In this document: in pieces, positions 1 to 10,545 of the stretch
Numbering within the stretch: position 1 is the stretch's first letter
Layout of the letters: every line of letters begins with the position of its first letter
Source of the DNA: Glandiceps talaboti
Lineage: Eukaryota; Hemichordata; Enteropneusta; Spengelidae
Assembly (NCBI RefSeq): GCF_964340395.1
Contig: NC_135553.1
Coordinates: 1,839,001-1,899,000, forward strand
Direction of reading: 5' to 3'
DNA length: 60,000 nt
Program-made: the position numbers and the translations under genes
The notes under the pieces: generated by a model
What the model saw: only the letters and a program-made list of their open reading frames with translations
What the model was told of the DNA's origin: nothing
Databases searched by the model: none

Positions 1-2544
1 TTTTGAAAACTCTGTCCTGTCTACATATCTGCACCTTCCATCACAGTGGCTCTGCTGTGAGAATGCCACATTTGTCAAGACAGGTGAACTCTTTAAAAGA
101 TAATTTTATTACATGTAATCGAAATCGAAGTCAGAAATTAAAATATGTTGCGACTTATTCAGTGCCCTAGTACCCGTAGTGTTGATTAAAGCAGGAGGAA
201 ACCAGAGTACCAAATGAAAAACTGGCAATTTTTGGTAGCATCACTCTTCATTCATACAGATCTGGTTGATTTTCAATCAAAACCTACATGCTACATGTAT
301 AGGTTTCAACCCAGACTGCAGTGGTAAGAGGTACTGGAACTAACCGCTTTGCCATAAACAACCCAAATGACCACACACATCAATACTATTGACCTCGTTG
401 AACCAGGAACAAACAATGAAAGTGTCATACCTTGATCTGTGTGTGTCAACATCTTGATGACTGTTCAACTGATATCACCATCCAGGATTTAAATTTAATT
501 TCTACATTTGGTTGTCAGATTTAGCCAGGTCAATTATTGCAGGGCCCACACTTTTCTATTGATTTCCGATGGGCTGACAAACTACCACCTTATAATTTCG
601 ATATCCTAGATACAACATTCAGTACCAGTAGTCTGTAACCTGGAGTACTGCTAATTTCAAGCCCTGTCATCTACTGACAGCCAACCCATACTGACATTGA
701 CAACTACCTCAGTTTCACGTTCTCACCATCCCATCTGCAAGTGGTTCATAATCTGCACTTTGCCCTCCTGTATGTGCTATAGTGCTGCAGATGCCAGAGT
801 CTGAAGAGCCGAATAACAAGTTGTCCACCAAGCATTGAGAGTGAATGAATAAGAGGAGTTGGCCCTCAGCAATGTAACAAGAACCAAGTCATCCACCAAC
901 AACGCCTCTAATAATAAACTGTCTTGACTCATTGTTTTTGGACTACCATACTTGGACTGTTGTAGGGACTGAACATCTACATGATTTTAGGCATACAACA
1001 TTAGCCTATAACAACAACCCAGTAGAACTCTACATGCATTAATAGTACATTCTTTCTTCCTTGTCTGTGTATACCCCAATGGAAAACATCTATTATGACA
1101 CCTTGTATGATAGTATCATAATTCATTAAACTTGTGACAAGGACAGCAATCACACTTACAGTGTACATAGGGGAGTCCTGGAGACCATTTAGTGAGTGTA
1201 TCACACTAACAGAGTGGGGCACAACAACTTGAGCCCAAGGCTTTTACAATGCAGATAACCTATATTGCTTCATGGGATAATACAAAGGTTCTGGTGAGAG
1301 AACAGGACTGGCTGAAACGCAAAGTCAAGGAAGCCATGATATTTAATGCATCAAACAAAGGAGACCACATTATTAATAGAAACCAAGGTTACCATTTATA
1401 GTATAAATATACACAGGCATTATTATAACACCAGGCTCACACACTTTTTACAATGACAGTATGATATATACTAACATCATTGTTTGATCAAGGCTGATGC
1501 AAACTGATCCAAACACCACAATTGTGTCAAATATACTGCTGTAAAGGGATTCTTACACACGGTCCGTATGCCATGATACAGGGACTGTACTCGGTAGAAA
1601 TATTTAATGATCATTAGTGACATAGAAATATATAACATTATAATTAGGGTAAATGAAATGGATGATTTGGTAACATGAATTTGTAATGCATGCATGGGGA
1701 ATTTGTAATTCACATCAGGGTTATAAAAAACTATGCATGAGTAATTCTGTCAATACCATGATATTCACAAACACATGCATGGTACAAATGTATGTACTAG
1801 TCAGTGGGTTTAAAATCATGTACACTTTTGTTTACATTAAAACAAATGGTGACTATACCATTCTAACATGGCATGCTGTCTGTGGTCAATTATATAATCA
1901 ATGTCACTGTAAATATCTATAGCTTAAGCCTGTTTGTCAAATTAATGTCCACCTTTAAGTAAGTCATATCCCTGTATTTGTTATTGGTGCTATGGTGGTT
2001 GGAAAAAAAATTATGAAAAAGTTCAGATGGTGCAGCATAGAACAGGACGGCATGTATTCCAGGATATAAATAACCATTCTGTACCTATTTCTTTTCTTTT
2101 TTTTCATTTGTGTTTTGTAACCTTTAGTAAATCCTTTGGGAATTGTTAAGTGTTTGAATAAATTACATGGTACATGTATACTAGAACAGGACAGCATAGA
2201 TTCCAAGCTGCAACTATAATAAGTATTAAATGCTAGTTTTTATGTAGCACTTTCTCACACTGTGCTCCAAGTGCTTTACCCCTCTGGCTTGGATCCCCCG
2301 GCATGGACCTATAGCGACACAACAACCCTTTCTATTTTCTCAACTCCCTTGGGGCAGACAATCCATAGCTATGCTTCCCTGTAGAACAGGCCACACAAAT
2401 ACTTTAGAACAAGACAGTATGGATTCCAGGCCTTTTAATTCAGTATCCTTTAATATATATGAACTTAATAGGGTCAGACAGTATTACACACATTATGATG
2501 TATATACACACTGTTCACTAATCTCTGATAATTTTCATTTACAG
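1..2544. other. Intronic or upstream sequence of NAA60, no exon found
   Basis: I see no coding exon here. The first NAA60 exon in the window starts in the third base of a codon, so an earlier coding exon must exist, but I found no sequence for the expected end of the N-terminal region (Trp-Phe-Pro-Ile-Glu) followed by a donor. The stretch is probably intron. A short motif of about 25 bp (beginning TAGAACAGGACAGCAT) recurs in diverged form at about 2036, 2180 and 2404. Small open frames here have no family resemblance. Confidence 0.6.
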
Positions 2545-2674
2545 ATATCCTGAATCATGGTACGAAGACATCACCAGCAATTCCAAGTTTTTCTCTCTCG
2601 CTGCCATATTGGATCGTAAAATTGTTGGTTTGATTGTCGCGGAAGTAAAAGTGAAGAGCCGCATTCATAAAGAG
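2545..2674 (+). CDS. NAA60: NAA60 exon (first in window)
   Basis: Acceptor ATTTACAG ends at 2544 and donor GTATTG starts at 2675. The first base completes a codon from the preceding exon (human has Glu there), then 43 codons follow. It encodes YPESWYEDITSNSKFF, the strand with IVGLIVAEV, and ends at RIHKE. Ends in phase 0. Confidence 0.88.
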
Positions 2675-4385
2675 GTATTGTCAGCAAACTATACTAATGT
2701 GTTGAAGGGTGAATACCATTCACCATTGTATTAAAGGGGTTGACTTTCTATACAGACATACATAGAAGTCAACCTCAACAATGTCCCAGTGTCATATATC
2801 CCAGGGACATCGGCGGCAATGGTGAGAAACCATATAAGCATGCACATTTTTTGATGAAATTGAATGTCCCAGTATTAGTCTTTTGATAATGTCATAAGAG
2901 AATGTTCTAGGATCATTTTTTATAAAATTGAATATTTCAGGGTCATTTTCAGATAATTGAATGTGCTACTATCATTGTTAGAGTTAGACAATGTCAAAGT
3001 AGAATATCCCTGGATCATTTTATGATAAAATTGAATGTTCCAGGACATCCTTAGGCAGTGTCACATGTGAATATTCCAAGGTCATTTTTAGATAAAAGTG
3101 AATGTTCTTGTTGTTTCTTGCCATTGACCCTGGGACATATGATCCTGGGACATTGCTGGGTTTCACTCCTCCTAGTCATGAACTAGAACATCCTCATACC
3201 ATGGAATGATGTGCTGGGGGGTCCTGTCATACCATGGAATGGTGTGCTGAGGGGTCCTGTTCAGTACTTCAAACTTAGCACTGGATACAGCTATTGATTC
3301 CATGGCAAATATGCACTCCATTATGAATATGAACTTTGTGCAAAGGACTTATTTCCAACTGGTTGTTGAAAAATGTAGGAACACCTGCATAGATTTTCAT
3401 ATATATACATAGTTTGGTATGGAACCCTGGTACAATACCTAAAAAATCACTTGCATTTTATCAAGACCCTACTGCAGAAGATACTTTCGATTGTTACTAA
3501 ACAGGGCAGTCATTTTATCAATATTTTTATTCATTCATTGACAGGATGCAGATATTCTAGCTCACAGCTTTCCAACTCACACCCAAGTTGCCTATATTTT
3601 AAGCCTTGGTGTTGTTGAAAGTCAGAGGAGACAAGGAATTGGTAAGTTTGTCATTTCTTATCGTGTACATAGTAGTCTCTCAAAGATTCAAAAAATGTCC
3701 TACTTTAGTTAGATTTTGTAAAATGCATTGTTACCCTTACAGAAAATGTAACACAACCACAAGTAGTTTGGTTGCATGTAGTATTCCTAGTTTAAAAAAA
3801 AAGTTTTGACAAGAATTTGCTGATAGAATTATATTTTTTAATCCTTTTTTCTATCACAATATTAGTTTTTAAACAAAAAACTACAAGTTGGGAAAAACTG
3901 GATTGAATTTTGAAGGGAATTTTTATGGTACACATGTATTATAAATTGTTTAATGAAACATCTGAAATCATATTTTTTTTTATATTCCTTTATACCTATA
4001 TAAATACATTCACATATATTTGAACTCTTTGTACAGATGCAATCAGTAAGAGTGAAGATTTTCAGTTGAACTGTGATGTTTTTTTGTTTCTTTTTCAGCA
4101 TCTTTGTTGTTAGACAGTTTGATATCATACCTAACGTCTGGTGACAAGGCCAATGTCAAGGCTGTTTACTTGCATGTGTTAGCCAGCAACACAACGGCCA
4201 TCAAGTTCTATGAACATAGAAATTTCAAAAGACACAATTATTTACCGTATTATTACTCAATACAAAGCCAACCCAAAGATGGTTTGTCCTATGTGATGTA
4301 TATCAATGGAGGCCAGCCACCTTGGTCACTAGTATATCCTTTAAATATGTCTGTGTGTGTCTCTGTGTGTGCGTGTGTGTAGCCA

Positions 4386-4430
<45 letters not shown>

Positions 4431-4552
4431 TGTGTGTGTATGTATGTATGTATGTATGTATGTATGTATGTATGTATGTATGCATGTATGCATGTATGTA
4501 TGTATGTATGTATGTATGTATGTATGTATGTATGTATGTATGTATGTATGTA

Positions 4553-4583
<31 letters not shown>

Positions 4584-5053
4584 ATGTATGTATGTGTGTG
4601 TATGCATGTGTGTATGCATATGTGTCTGTGCAAACCAAGTTACAAAACTGTACAAAGACAACTATGTCAGCCATAAACTTTGCTAAGAATAAACTTGACA
4701 AATGATCAAGTCACAAATTTTACAAACACAAAGTTTTAAACTTTACAAAAACCACACCACAAACTTTACAAAGACAAATTTGTTTTCCTTAACTCATTCT
4801 TACTGATTATATCAAACATTTTGGATCTCAGTTGTCCTCTCAGTTATCCAGGATACAACCAGGTCAGTTCTCTAATGCTGTAGCCAGACGTACCAGAAAC
4901 TGGTTTACTGGTTTAATACCAGCAAGGTTTCAACATTCTAGTAATGGCAATGGCAATGGCAATGGTAATGGTAATGGAGTCAGTGGAGGTGCAACTAGCA
5001 GTGGTGCAAGTGCAAGTGGCACCAGTCAAAGTTTGCAAGTTCATAATTTGTAA
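2545..5053 (+). CDS. NAA60: N-alpha-acetyltransferase 60 (NAA60/NatF), 3' part of gene, four exons
   Basis: Exons at 2545-2674, 3545-3641, 4099-4333 and 4804-5053 join in frame to give 236 residues ending at TAA 5051-5053. NAA60 is a GNAT-fold enzyme that transfers acetyl from acetyl-CoA to N-termini of membrane proteins facing the cytosol; in animals it sits on the Golgi. Seen here: YPESWY near the start, the acetyl-CoA loop RRQGIAS, the core AVYLHVLASNTTAIKFYEHRNF, then HNYLPYYYSI and YINGGQPPW, all characteristic of NAA60 rather than other NATs. A basic and aromatic stretch near RRTRNWFTGLIPAR matches the C-terminal amphipathic membrane-binding region. The tail is longer than in human NAA60 and holds an Asn-Gly repeat. 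About 37 N-terminal residues are outside the window. Family identity is secure; exon ends rest on splice signals and frame. Confidence 0.93.
3545..3641 (+). CDS. NAA60: NAA60 exon with acetyl-CoA binding loop
   Basis: Acceptor CATTGACAG ends at 3544; donor GGTAAGTTTG starts at 3642. It encodes QVAYILSLGVV and the start of the GNAT pyrophosphate-binding loop QRRQGIA, whose Ala codon is split across the intron (G from this exon, CA from the next). Confidence 0.9.
4099..4333 (+). CDS. NAA60: NAA60 exon with catalytic core, U12-type donor
   Basis: Acceptor TTTTTCAG ends at 4098. The exon encodes the rest of the GNAT core, including VYLHVLASNTTAIKFYEHRNF, LPYYYSI and YINGGQPPWSL. It ends after GT at 4332-4333, directly before ATATCCTTT, a U12-type 5' splice site. 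The split codon GT+T gives Val, so the junction reads PPWSLVDYI, aligning without a gap to human PPWTILDYI. Confidence 0.9.
4334..4803 (+). other. U12-type AT-AC intron of NAA60 (470 bp)
   Basis: The 5' end is ATATCCTTT (4334-4342), the consensus U12 AT-AC donor. TTCCTTAAC (4785-4793) is the consensus U12 branch site, with its adenosine about 11 nt before the terminal AC (4802-4803), a normal distance for minor-spliceosome introns. No usable AG acceptor exists, because an in-frame TAA at 4790-4792 closes the frame just upstream. The middle is filled by a (TG)n/(TATG)n microsatellite. Confidence 0.92.
4350..4628. repeat. (TG)n/(TATG)n microsatellite in the NAA60 AT-AC intron
   Basis: About 280 bp of alternating TG and TATG repeats, beginning within about 16 nt of the 5' splice site. 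The long open frames on both strands (poly Val-Cys, Met-Tyr-Val-Cys, His-Thr) are artefacts of the repeat. Confidence 0.97.
4804..5053 (+). CDS. NAA60: NAA60 last coding exon
   Basis: Begins with T, completing the Val codon after the AT-AC intron, then DYIKHFGSQL, aligning with human DYIQHLGSAL. It continues through the basic and aromatic region RRTRNWFTGLIPAR, likely the amphipathic helix that binds Golgi membrane, then an Asn-Gly hexanucleotide repeat (about 4942-4978) and a Gly/Ser/Ala/Thr-rich tail. Stop TAA is at 5051-5053, with TAG directly behind it. Confidence 0.9.
4942..4978 (+). repeat. Coding hexanucleotide repeat (AATGGC)n
   Basis: Six in-frame copies of AATGGY/AATGGA encode an Asn-Gly tract in the NAA60 tail, absent from human NAA60. 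It is a coding microsatellite and likely length-polymorphic. Confidence 0.9.
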
Positions 5054-5442
5054 TAGGCAATGACCTTAAACTTGAATACTTGCTGCTGTACATGTGATAA
5101 ACAGTACACTGGAAATGACCATCAGCATGTATATAACTCATCAGGGTAACAGTGCCCATATACTCCAAAAAAAAGAGAGAGAAACTCTGTGTACATTCCA
5201 AACACTGTAAATAACTATGGAATGATACACTAAGATACATGTAGCTCAAAAAGTATCCGTGTCCTGTCTATTTCATGTCTACATTTTATTTCTTTTAGTT
5301 TTTAAATCATTTTTGAATGAAATGAGTGGCCGTTGTAGATATTGTGATATGTGTGAGAATGACCATCCTGTTGAATGGATTTGGAAAGCTGCACAAGAAG
5401 AATGATTAAGTTGATAAAATCAACATCAAGATGAACTTATTA
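5054..5442 (+). other. NAA60 3' UTR or downstream region
   Basis: Follows the NAA60 stop. I saw no AATAAA in the first ~1.5 kb after the stop, so the transcript end cannot be placed. No coding content is recognised. Confidence 0.5.
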
Positions 5443-5820
5443 TGGAATTCTGATGTCATACAAAGCCAGTTACCATGGAATCCTGACATTTCAATACCAA
5501 GCTGTGTTAGCATGGAATTCTGACATGATGTAAAGCTAGTTACCATGGAAATCTAACATTGAGATGCCAAGCTGTGTTACTATGGAAATCTGACATGATG
5601 CAAAGCTGGTTGCCATGGAAATATGACATTAAGATGTCAAACTGTGTTACCATGGAAATCTGACAGTTGCCATGGAAATCTTAAATTCAGATGCCAAACT
5701 GTATTTTACCATAGAATTCTGATATCATGATGTGAAGCTGGTTACCATGGAATTGTGACATCAGTATGCCAAGATGTGTTACCATGGAAATGTGATCCTA
5801 AGGTGTCAAACTGCGTTATT
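5443..5820. repeat. Diverged minisatellite, core TTACCATGGAAATCTGACAT
   Basis: About ten half-units with core TTACCATGGAAATCTGACAT alternate between two flanks (one near GATGCCAAACTGTG, one near GATGCAAAGCTGG). This gives a dimeric period of about 70 bp and roughly five copies. Units are considerably diverged. The core contains the palindrome CCATGG and resembles an RFX X-box half. Confidence 0.8.
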
Positions 5821-6914
5821 GTGATGACAGCTGTAATCAAGTAAAGGAATGAAATGTAGAGCAGTGAGATATGCTAATTTCAAGTCAGTGTAAATTTGAA
5901 TAGAGGAAGAGTTGTCTACATAGTAGACAATCAAGTTTATACTATCTGTCAAGTTATAAATACTGGAATCGATTGAAATGAAATTGTCAAGTCAAGTCCA
6001 TTTAATGGAGTAGTATTATAACACCAAGTTATTGATATGTTTACCACCATTTGCAGAAACATTAGGGAAACAAATTCAACATTGTCTTATTCTAAGTAAT
6101 CATTTTAACAAGTTACTAGTTTTTGTCATGCTGTGTATACTGCTTATATTGGGATAGAGAACATGGCCAGTAGTGATACATCATTCATTATCATATAATT
6201 ACCCATATTATGGCCTGTTCAAGTCATCATATTAAGATTTTGTGTGGTTTGAGTAACACTTAACATTGACCTACTCCCCTAAATACCTTATTTCAGTTAC
6301 CAACTTTGAGGATGCCCCAGATTAGCACAACTGACAGTTAAAAAATTCACCGTAGATACCAGTGGTAGTATAAAAAATGTTCTATAAAGTGTGTCACAGT
6401 AGTGAATATTACTCTTCCCATGCTTCCAGATGGAAATCTGCTTCTGAATAGCACCCCTAGTGGCCAAAGTATGCAATCTTTTATTTTTCTGATAAAGTGT
6501 CATATATTGATGTTAATCAAATTATTCTTTTTCAGCAGTATGATTTAATTTGGTAATGTTCTGATGGGATTATACATGATCATTGAATTATTCCTAGTTA
6601 ACTTTCCAGTAATTAATATTCTTCCTCTAATTCAACCAGTCACTACTTCAGAAAGCTTACTGTAAGTGTAAACAAGTTAGGATAGACATGAACTAAAACA
6701 GTATTTTAATATATTGATGGTTACTTAACAGTGGGCTAGGGGTGCCCTAGTGGTTACTGTTGATAATGTTATGATGACCTAGGTATGGTAATTACTGAAA
6801 GAAACCATGCAGACTTGGTGTTAAATGAGGCTACCTAACTGTGTGTGTAATTATCTCTGTGGAGAGATGGAAATATCAAGATGTTTAATATTGTTTTTAG
6901 GTTGTGTAAATTTC

Positions 6915-7215
6915 ATATATCGACAGTAAGCTTTCCACAGTGGTATGTAAAGATGAAGGTTTATAAGCATTATGGTGATCAATTTTAGCTTGTCTATAGT
7001 AAGTTTTCCATGGTAGTATGATGATATTGTAGCACAATGGAGTGCAATGTACAGACAACTGTCCACCCTCGCATGTTAAGACAACAAATTAAGAGTTTTA
7101 TAACTCAGTGTCATCTTAACTACAGTAAGCTTTCCACAGTGGTATGTACAGACAATGGATCATTATCATCTTTTCTAGAGTAAGTTTTCCACAGTGGTAT
7201 GTTTAGACTACAGAG
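6915..7215. repeat. Four dispersed copies of AGTAAGCTTTCCACAGTGGT
   Basis: The motif AGTAAGCTTTCCACAGTGGT and variants recur near 6925, 6999, 7123 and 7180, each followed by ATGTA/ATGAT and often by AGAC. This suggests an old tandem array with irregular spacing. Confidence 0.7.
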
Positions 7216-7599
7216 TAACTGCTGTGATTGTCAATTTCACAATTTGCCTTAGGCAATTCACTTTTGATGATATCAGGTGAAAATTGAGATCTTGAGGGTT
7301 TTCTTTCTTTTTTCTAGAAGAACAAAACTATTTGAAAATCACCTTGTCTACACACTAACCAACCATTCCTTTATCAATTTCACCCTTTCTTCACAAACCA
7401 GAGTAAACAGATCAGGTAGCAGTGAGATTTTATATATTGAGATATCAGCTAAAGTTGTGTGTGTTTTCTACAAATACCAGTAGACAAGCACTTTGTAGAT
7501 TGAGTAACAACATTCATTGACTCCTAGCCTAATTTAACTCATTGTATAGTACCTGAGTTGTCAACCATCCCAAATCAGGGTATTGTGTGTCTTCGCATG

Positions 7600-7624
7600 C
7601 GTACATGTGTGTGTGTGTGTGTGT

Positions 7625-7676
<52 letters not shown>

Positions 7677-7714
7677 ATACATGCGTGTGTGCGTGTGCGC
7701 GCATGTGTGTGTGT

Positions 7715-7751
<37 letters not shown>

Positions 7752-7802
7752 CGTGTGAGTGTGTGTGCATACATGCGTGTGTGCGTGTGCGCGCATGTGT
7801 GT

Positions 7803-7873
<71 letters not shown>

Positions 7874-7877
7874 TACA
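7600..7877. repeat. (TG)n microsatellite
   Basis: About 270 bp of TG repeats. A purer segment alternates with two copies of a segment containing CATACATGCGTGTGTGCGTG, so a higher-order duplication exists (near 7674 and 7769). Open frames of up to 118 codons here are repeat artefacts. Confidence 0.97.
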
Positions 7878-9337
7878 TATTCCATGTCATCACTATCTTA
7901 GATATTTTTACTTTCAATCCATAACAACTTCTCTAGCTAGTAAGACCTAGATCTCATTAGTTTTTTTGGCTCAATTATTTTGTGATAAGATCATTTACAG
8001 TTTGAATCACCAAATAACATACTATGAAGCAAAATACACTTTATATCCATAGAAGTCTGTGATTAGTAGACCTTGCTGAATGATTGATTTATGTAGTTCT
8101 TGCAAGTTACTTGTGACATCATGATGTACCAAAACATTTTATTCAATACACTTTAGCAGTGTTGTGTGAGGGCGCACCACAGAGTAGAAAAAAATGAAGA
8201 CTGAAATTGTTGTTTATAGATGTCAGTCACATTACAGTACAAGATGGAGCTGACAAAATGTGAATCAGAGAACTTTATGAGTTAGTAGAAGAGTGAAAAA
8301 ATAATATCATTGAGAACAAAAACTTATATAAACAAAAAACGGATTACTACTTGAACTGGCCAAGACTTGTGAATGACCCAAGTCTGATAACACTGAGGAA
8401 AAATGATTGATATTCAGAATAGTAGAAGTCTCACACAGATGTCAACTTTATTTATGGCAATGAGTAATGAGTTAAAGCTAGTCAGTCAGAAAATCCCCAG
8501 CTATATGTGTTTTACCAACTATAATGTAACTGTATAATGAGATGAATGGCTTCACCACTATACCAGTTTGCTACAGTACTAATCCCATTCTGGCCCTCAT
8601 AAAGCCTAGAGTATAGGCAAGTTGTAAATAGCACTCCTAGTGGTCAAACTACACAATTGTTGATAATCAAGTAGATTGTATTGTCCTGTTACCTAACTCA
8701 GACAAACAGATGTTGTTGATTTGTTTAGAGCTGTTATTTGTAAATTAATCATACTTTGAGTATTGTTTGACATGTATGTAAAACCCCAGTAACTGTAACA
8801 TGTGGTACACTTTTTCCTTAATATGGCATAAAATCTCTGTTTTCGTCATACCAAATCATATGTTATACAGCAGTGATTGTGTTCAGTATGCTTCTAACAG
8901 GCTGCTTTAGGGTAACATTCATGACTTGGTGACAGGTAGAACAGATTTGATTGTCATGACTTGAAAAGTGTACAGTTACAGCTATTGAAGCTTTACTTTG
9001 GCCATATTTAAATAGAATTGGTGTTAGTTATCAAACTACCAGTATTTAACCCTTACAACGCCATGTATGCATATATTAGTATGCAGACAAGTTTACTCAT
9101 TTGCATAAACCCAATTTTCACCTCTTCACCTCATATCCATGTAAATTAATATTCATTTGACAATATATATGTAATGGGTGGATAAGGAAAAATAGGATTG
9201 ATTGTATGTTTTATTATTCCTTTCAAGTTGATAAGGTCATCCTCCATAGTGAAAAAAGTCTGTGGCCTAGGGAGTCTTTTGCATGAAATGTTTACAATGC
9301 TGAGCTGAATATGTCCATCTCTTAATGTTCCCATTCA

Positions 9338-9372
9338 CCCACCTAGCCACCCCACCCCCACCCACCCACCCA
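9338..9372. repeat. (CCCACCCA)n short C-rich repeat
   Basis: Short run of CCCACC/CCACCC units; the complementary strand is G-rich. Confidence 0.7.
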
Positions 9373-10049
9373 TTCATCATTAATGTATCAAAACCTATTA
9401 CTTTGAAGTAATTTTACCAATTGTTCTGTTATAGAAAATATTTAATTTTGTGGACAGCCTGATTTTAATTTTATTGAAGACTCTGGTAGGCACCAAAATA
9501 TGCAAATAATTCTGATAATCTCAAAAGTAATCATGAAGCACTCACTTTCTGACAGATACAAAGGTATAAGAATGTCTGAGTATTATGTAAGGTTTAGGTA
9601 ACTTGTAGTCATTGAAATGCTATCTACAAAGGTTTTATTAAGTTCTTGACAGAATGACTTGCATAATTGGTAAGTAACATATTCAGTAATTATGTTTGAT
9701 AGTAAATTTATGCATCTAAAAGGTCAGACAGCAATTGTAGAATGAAGTTACAGAGAGAATGTTGGGGACACAGGTGTTTTTGATTTTTGTTTTCCTGTAG
9801 ACAATTATTCTGAGAGTGTATCAAGTAGCAGAGTAGAATTGTGAAGTGTGTAAATCAAAGCAGAGCAAAATGTTTGTAGGCTAAGCCTTACAGAGGAATA
9901 ACATTGTCAGAAAGACTGACACCAAGTATTCGTAACAAACTGCCAATCAACAGAAATTCCTAAACAGTATCAAAGTGCTTTGGTGACTTTTTCTTCACTG
10001 CCAGAGTAAGCAGAAGTATTATGATCCTAGGGCCAGGCAAAGAGTGTGT

Positions 10050-10545
10050 GAGATAACCATGGAAACACCAACCTATAGCAGTAACTATGGTAATTACATG
10101 TATGATGCAACCATAGCTGTGATTATGGCAATAAAATACCGTAACAGTGAGTGTTGTTACCATAGCAATGACTGTGATGTAACCATAGCAGTGACTATAG
10201 TGTTACCATAGCAGTAACTATGGTGTTACCATAGCAGTGACTTGTGTTACCATACCAGTGACAGTGGTGTTACCATAGCAGTGACTGTGGTGTTACCATA
10301 GCAGTGACAGTGGTGTAACCATAGCAATTGTGATGTAACCATAGCAGTGACTGTTGTGTTACCATAAGTGACTGTAGTGTTACCATAGCAGTGAAGTATG
10401 GCATTACCATGGCAGTGGCTGATGTTACCATAGCAGTGACTGTGATGTTACCATAGAAGTCACAGTGTGGTATTATCATCACATTTATTGTGATGATGAC
10501 CATAGTAATAACTGTTTGGTGTCAACATCATAATGACTGGGTGCC
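10050..10545. repeat. Minisatellite, ~23-25 bp unit GTTACCATAGCAGTGACTGT
   Basis: About 18 units with core GTTACCATAGCAGTGAC followed by TGTGGT or variants. Many units contain inverted halves (ACCATAG with CTATGGT), so single units can fold back. The core matches 12-13 of 14 positions of the RFX X-box consensus. Confidence 0.9.

Noticed and set aside
4289-4705. Several His-Thr, Tyr-Ile-His and Val-Cys rich frames on both strands
   Set aside because: TG/TATG microsatellite inside the NAA60 AT-AC intron.
7529-7950. Open frames up to 118 codons
   Set aside because: (TG)n repeat artefacts on both strands.
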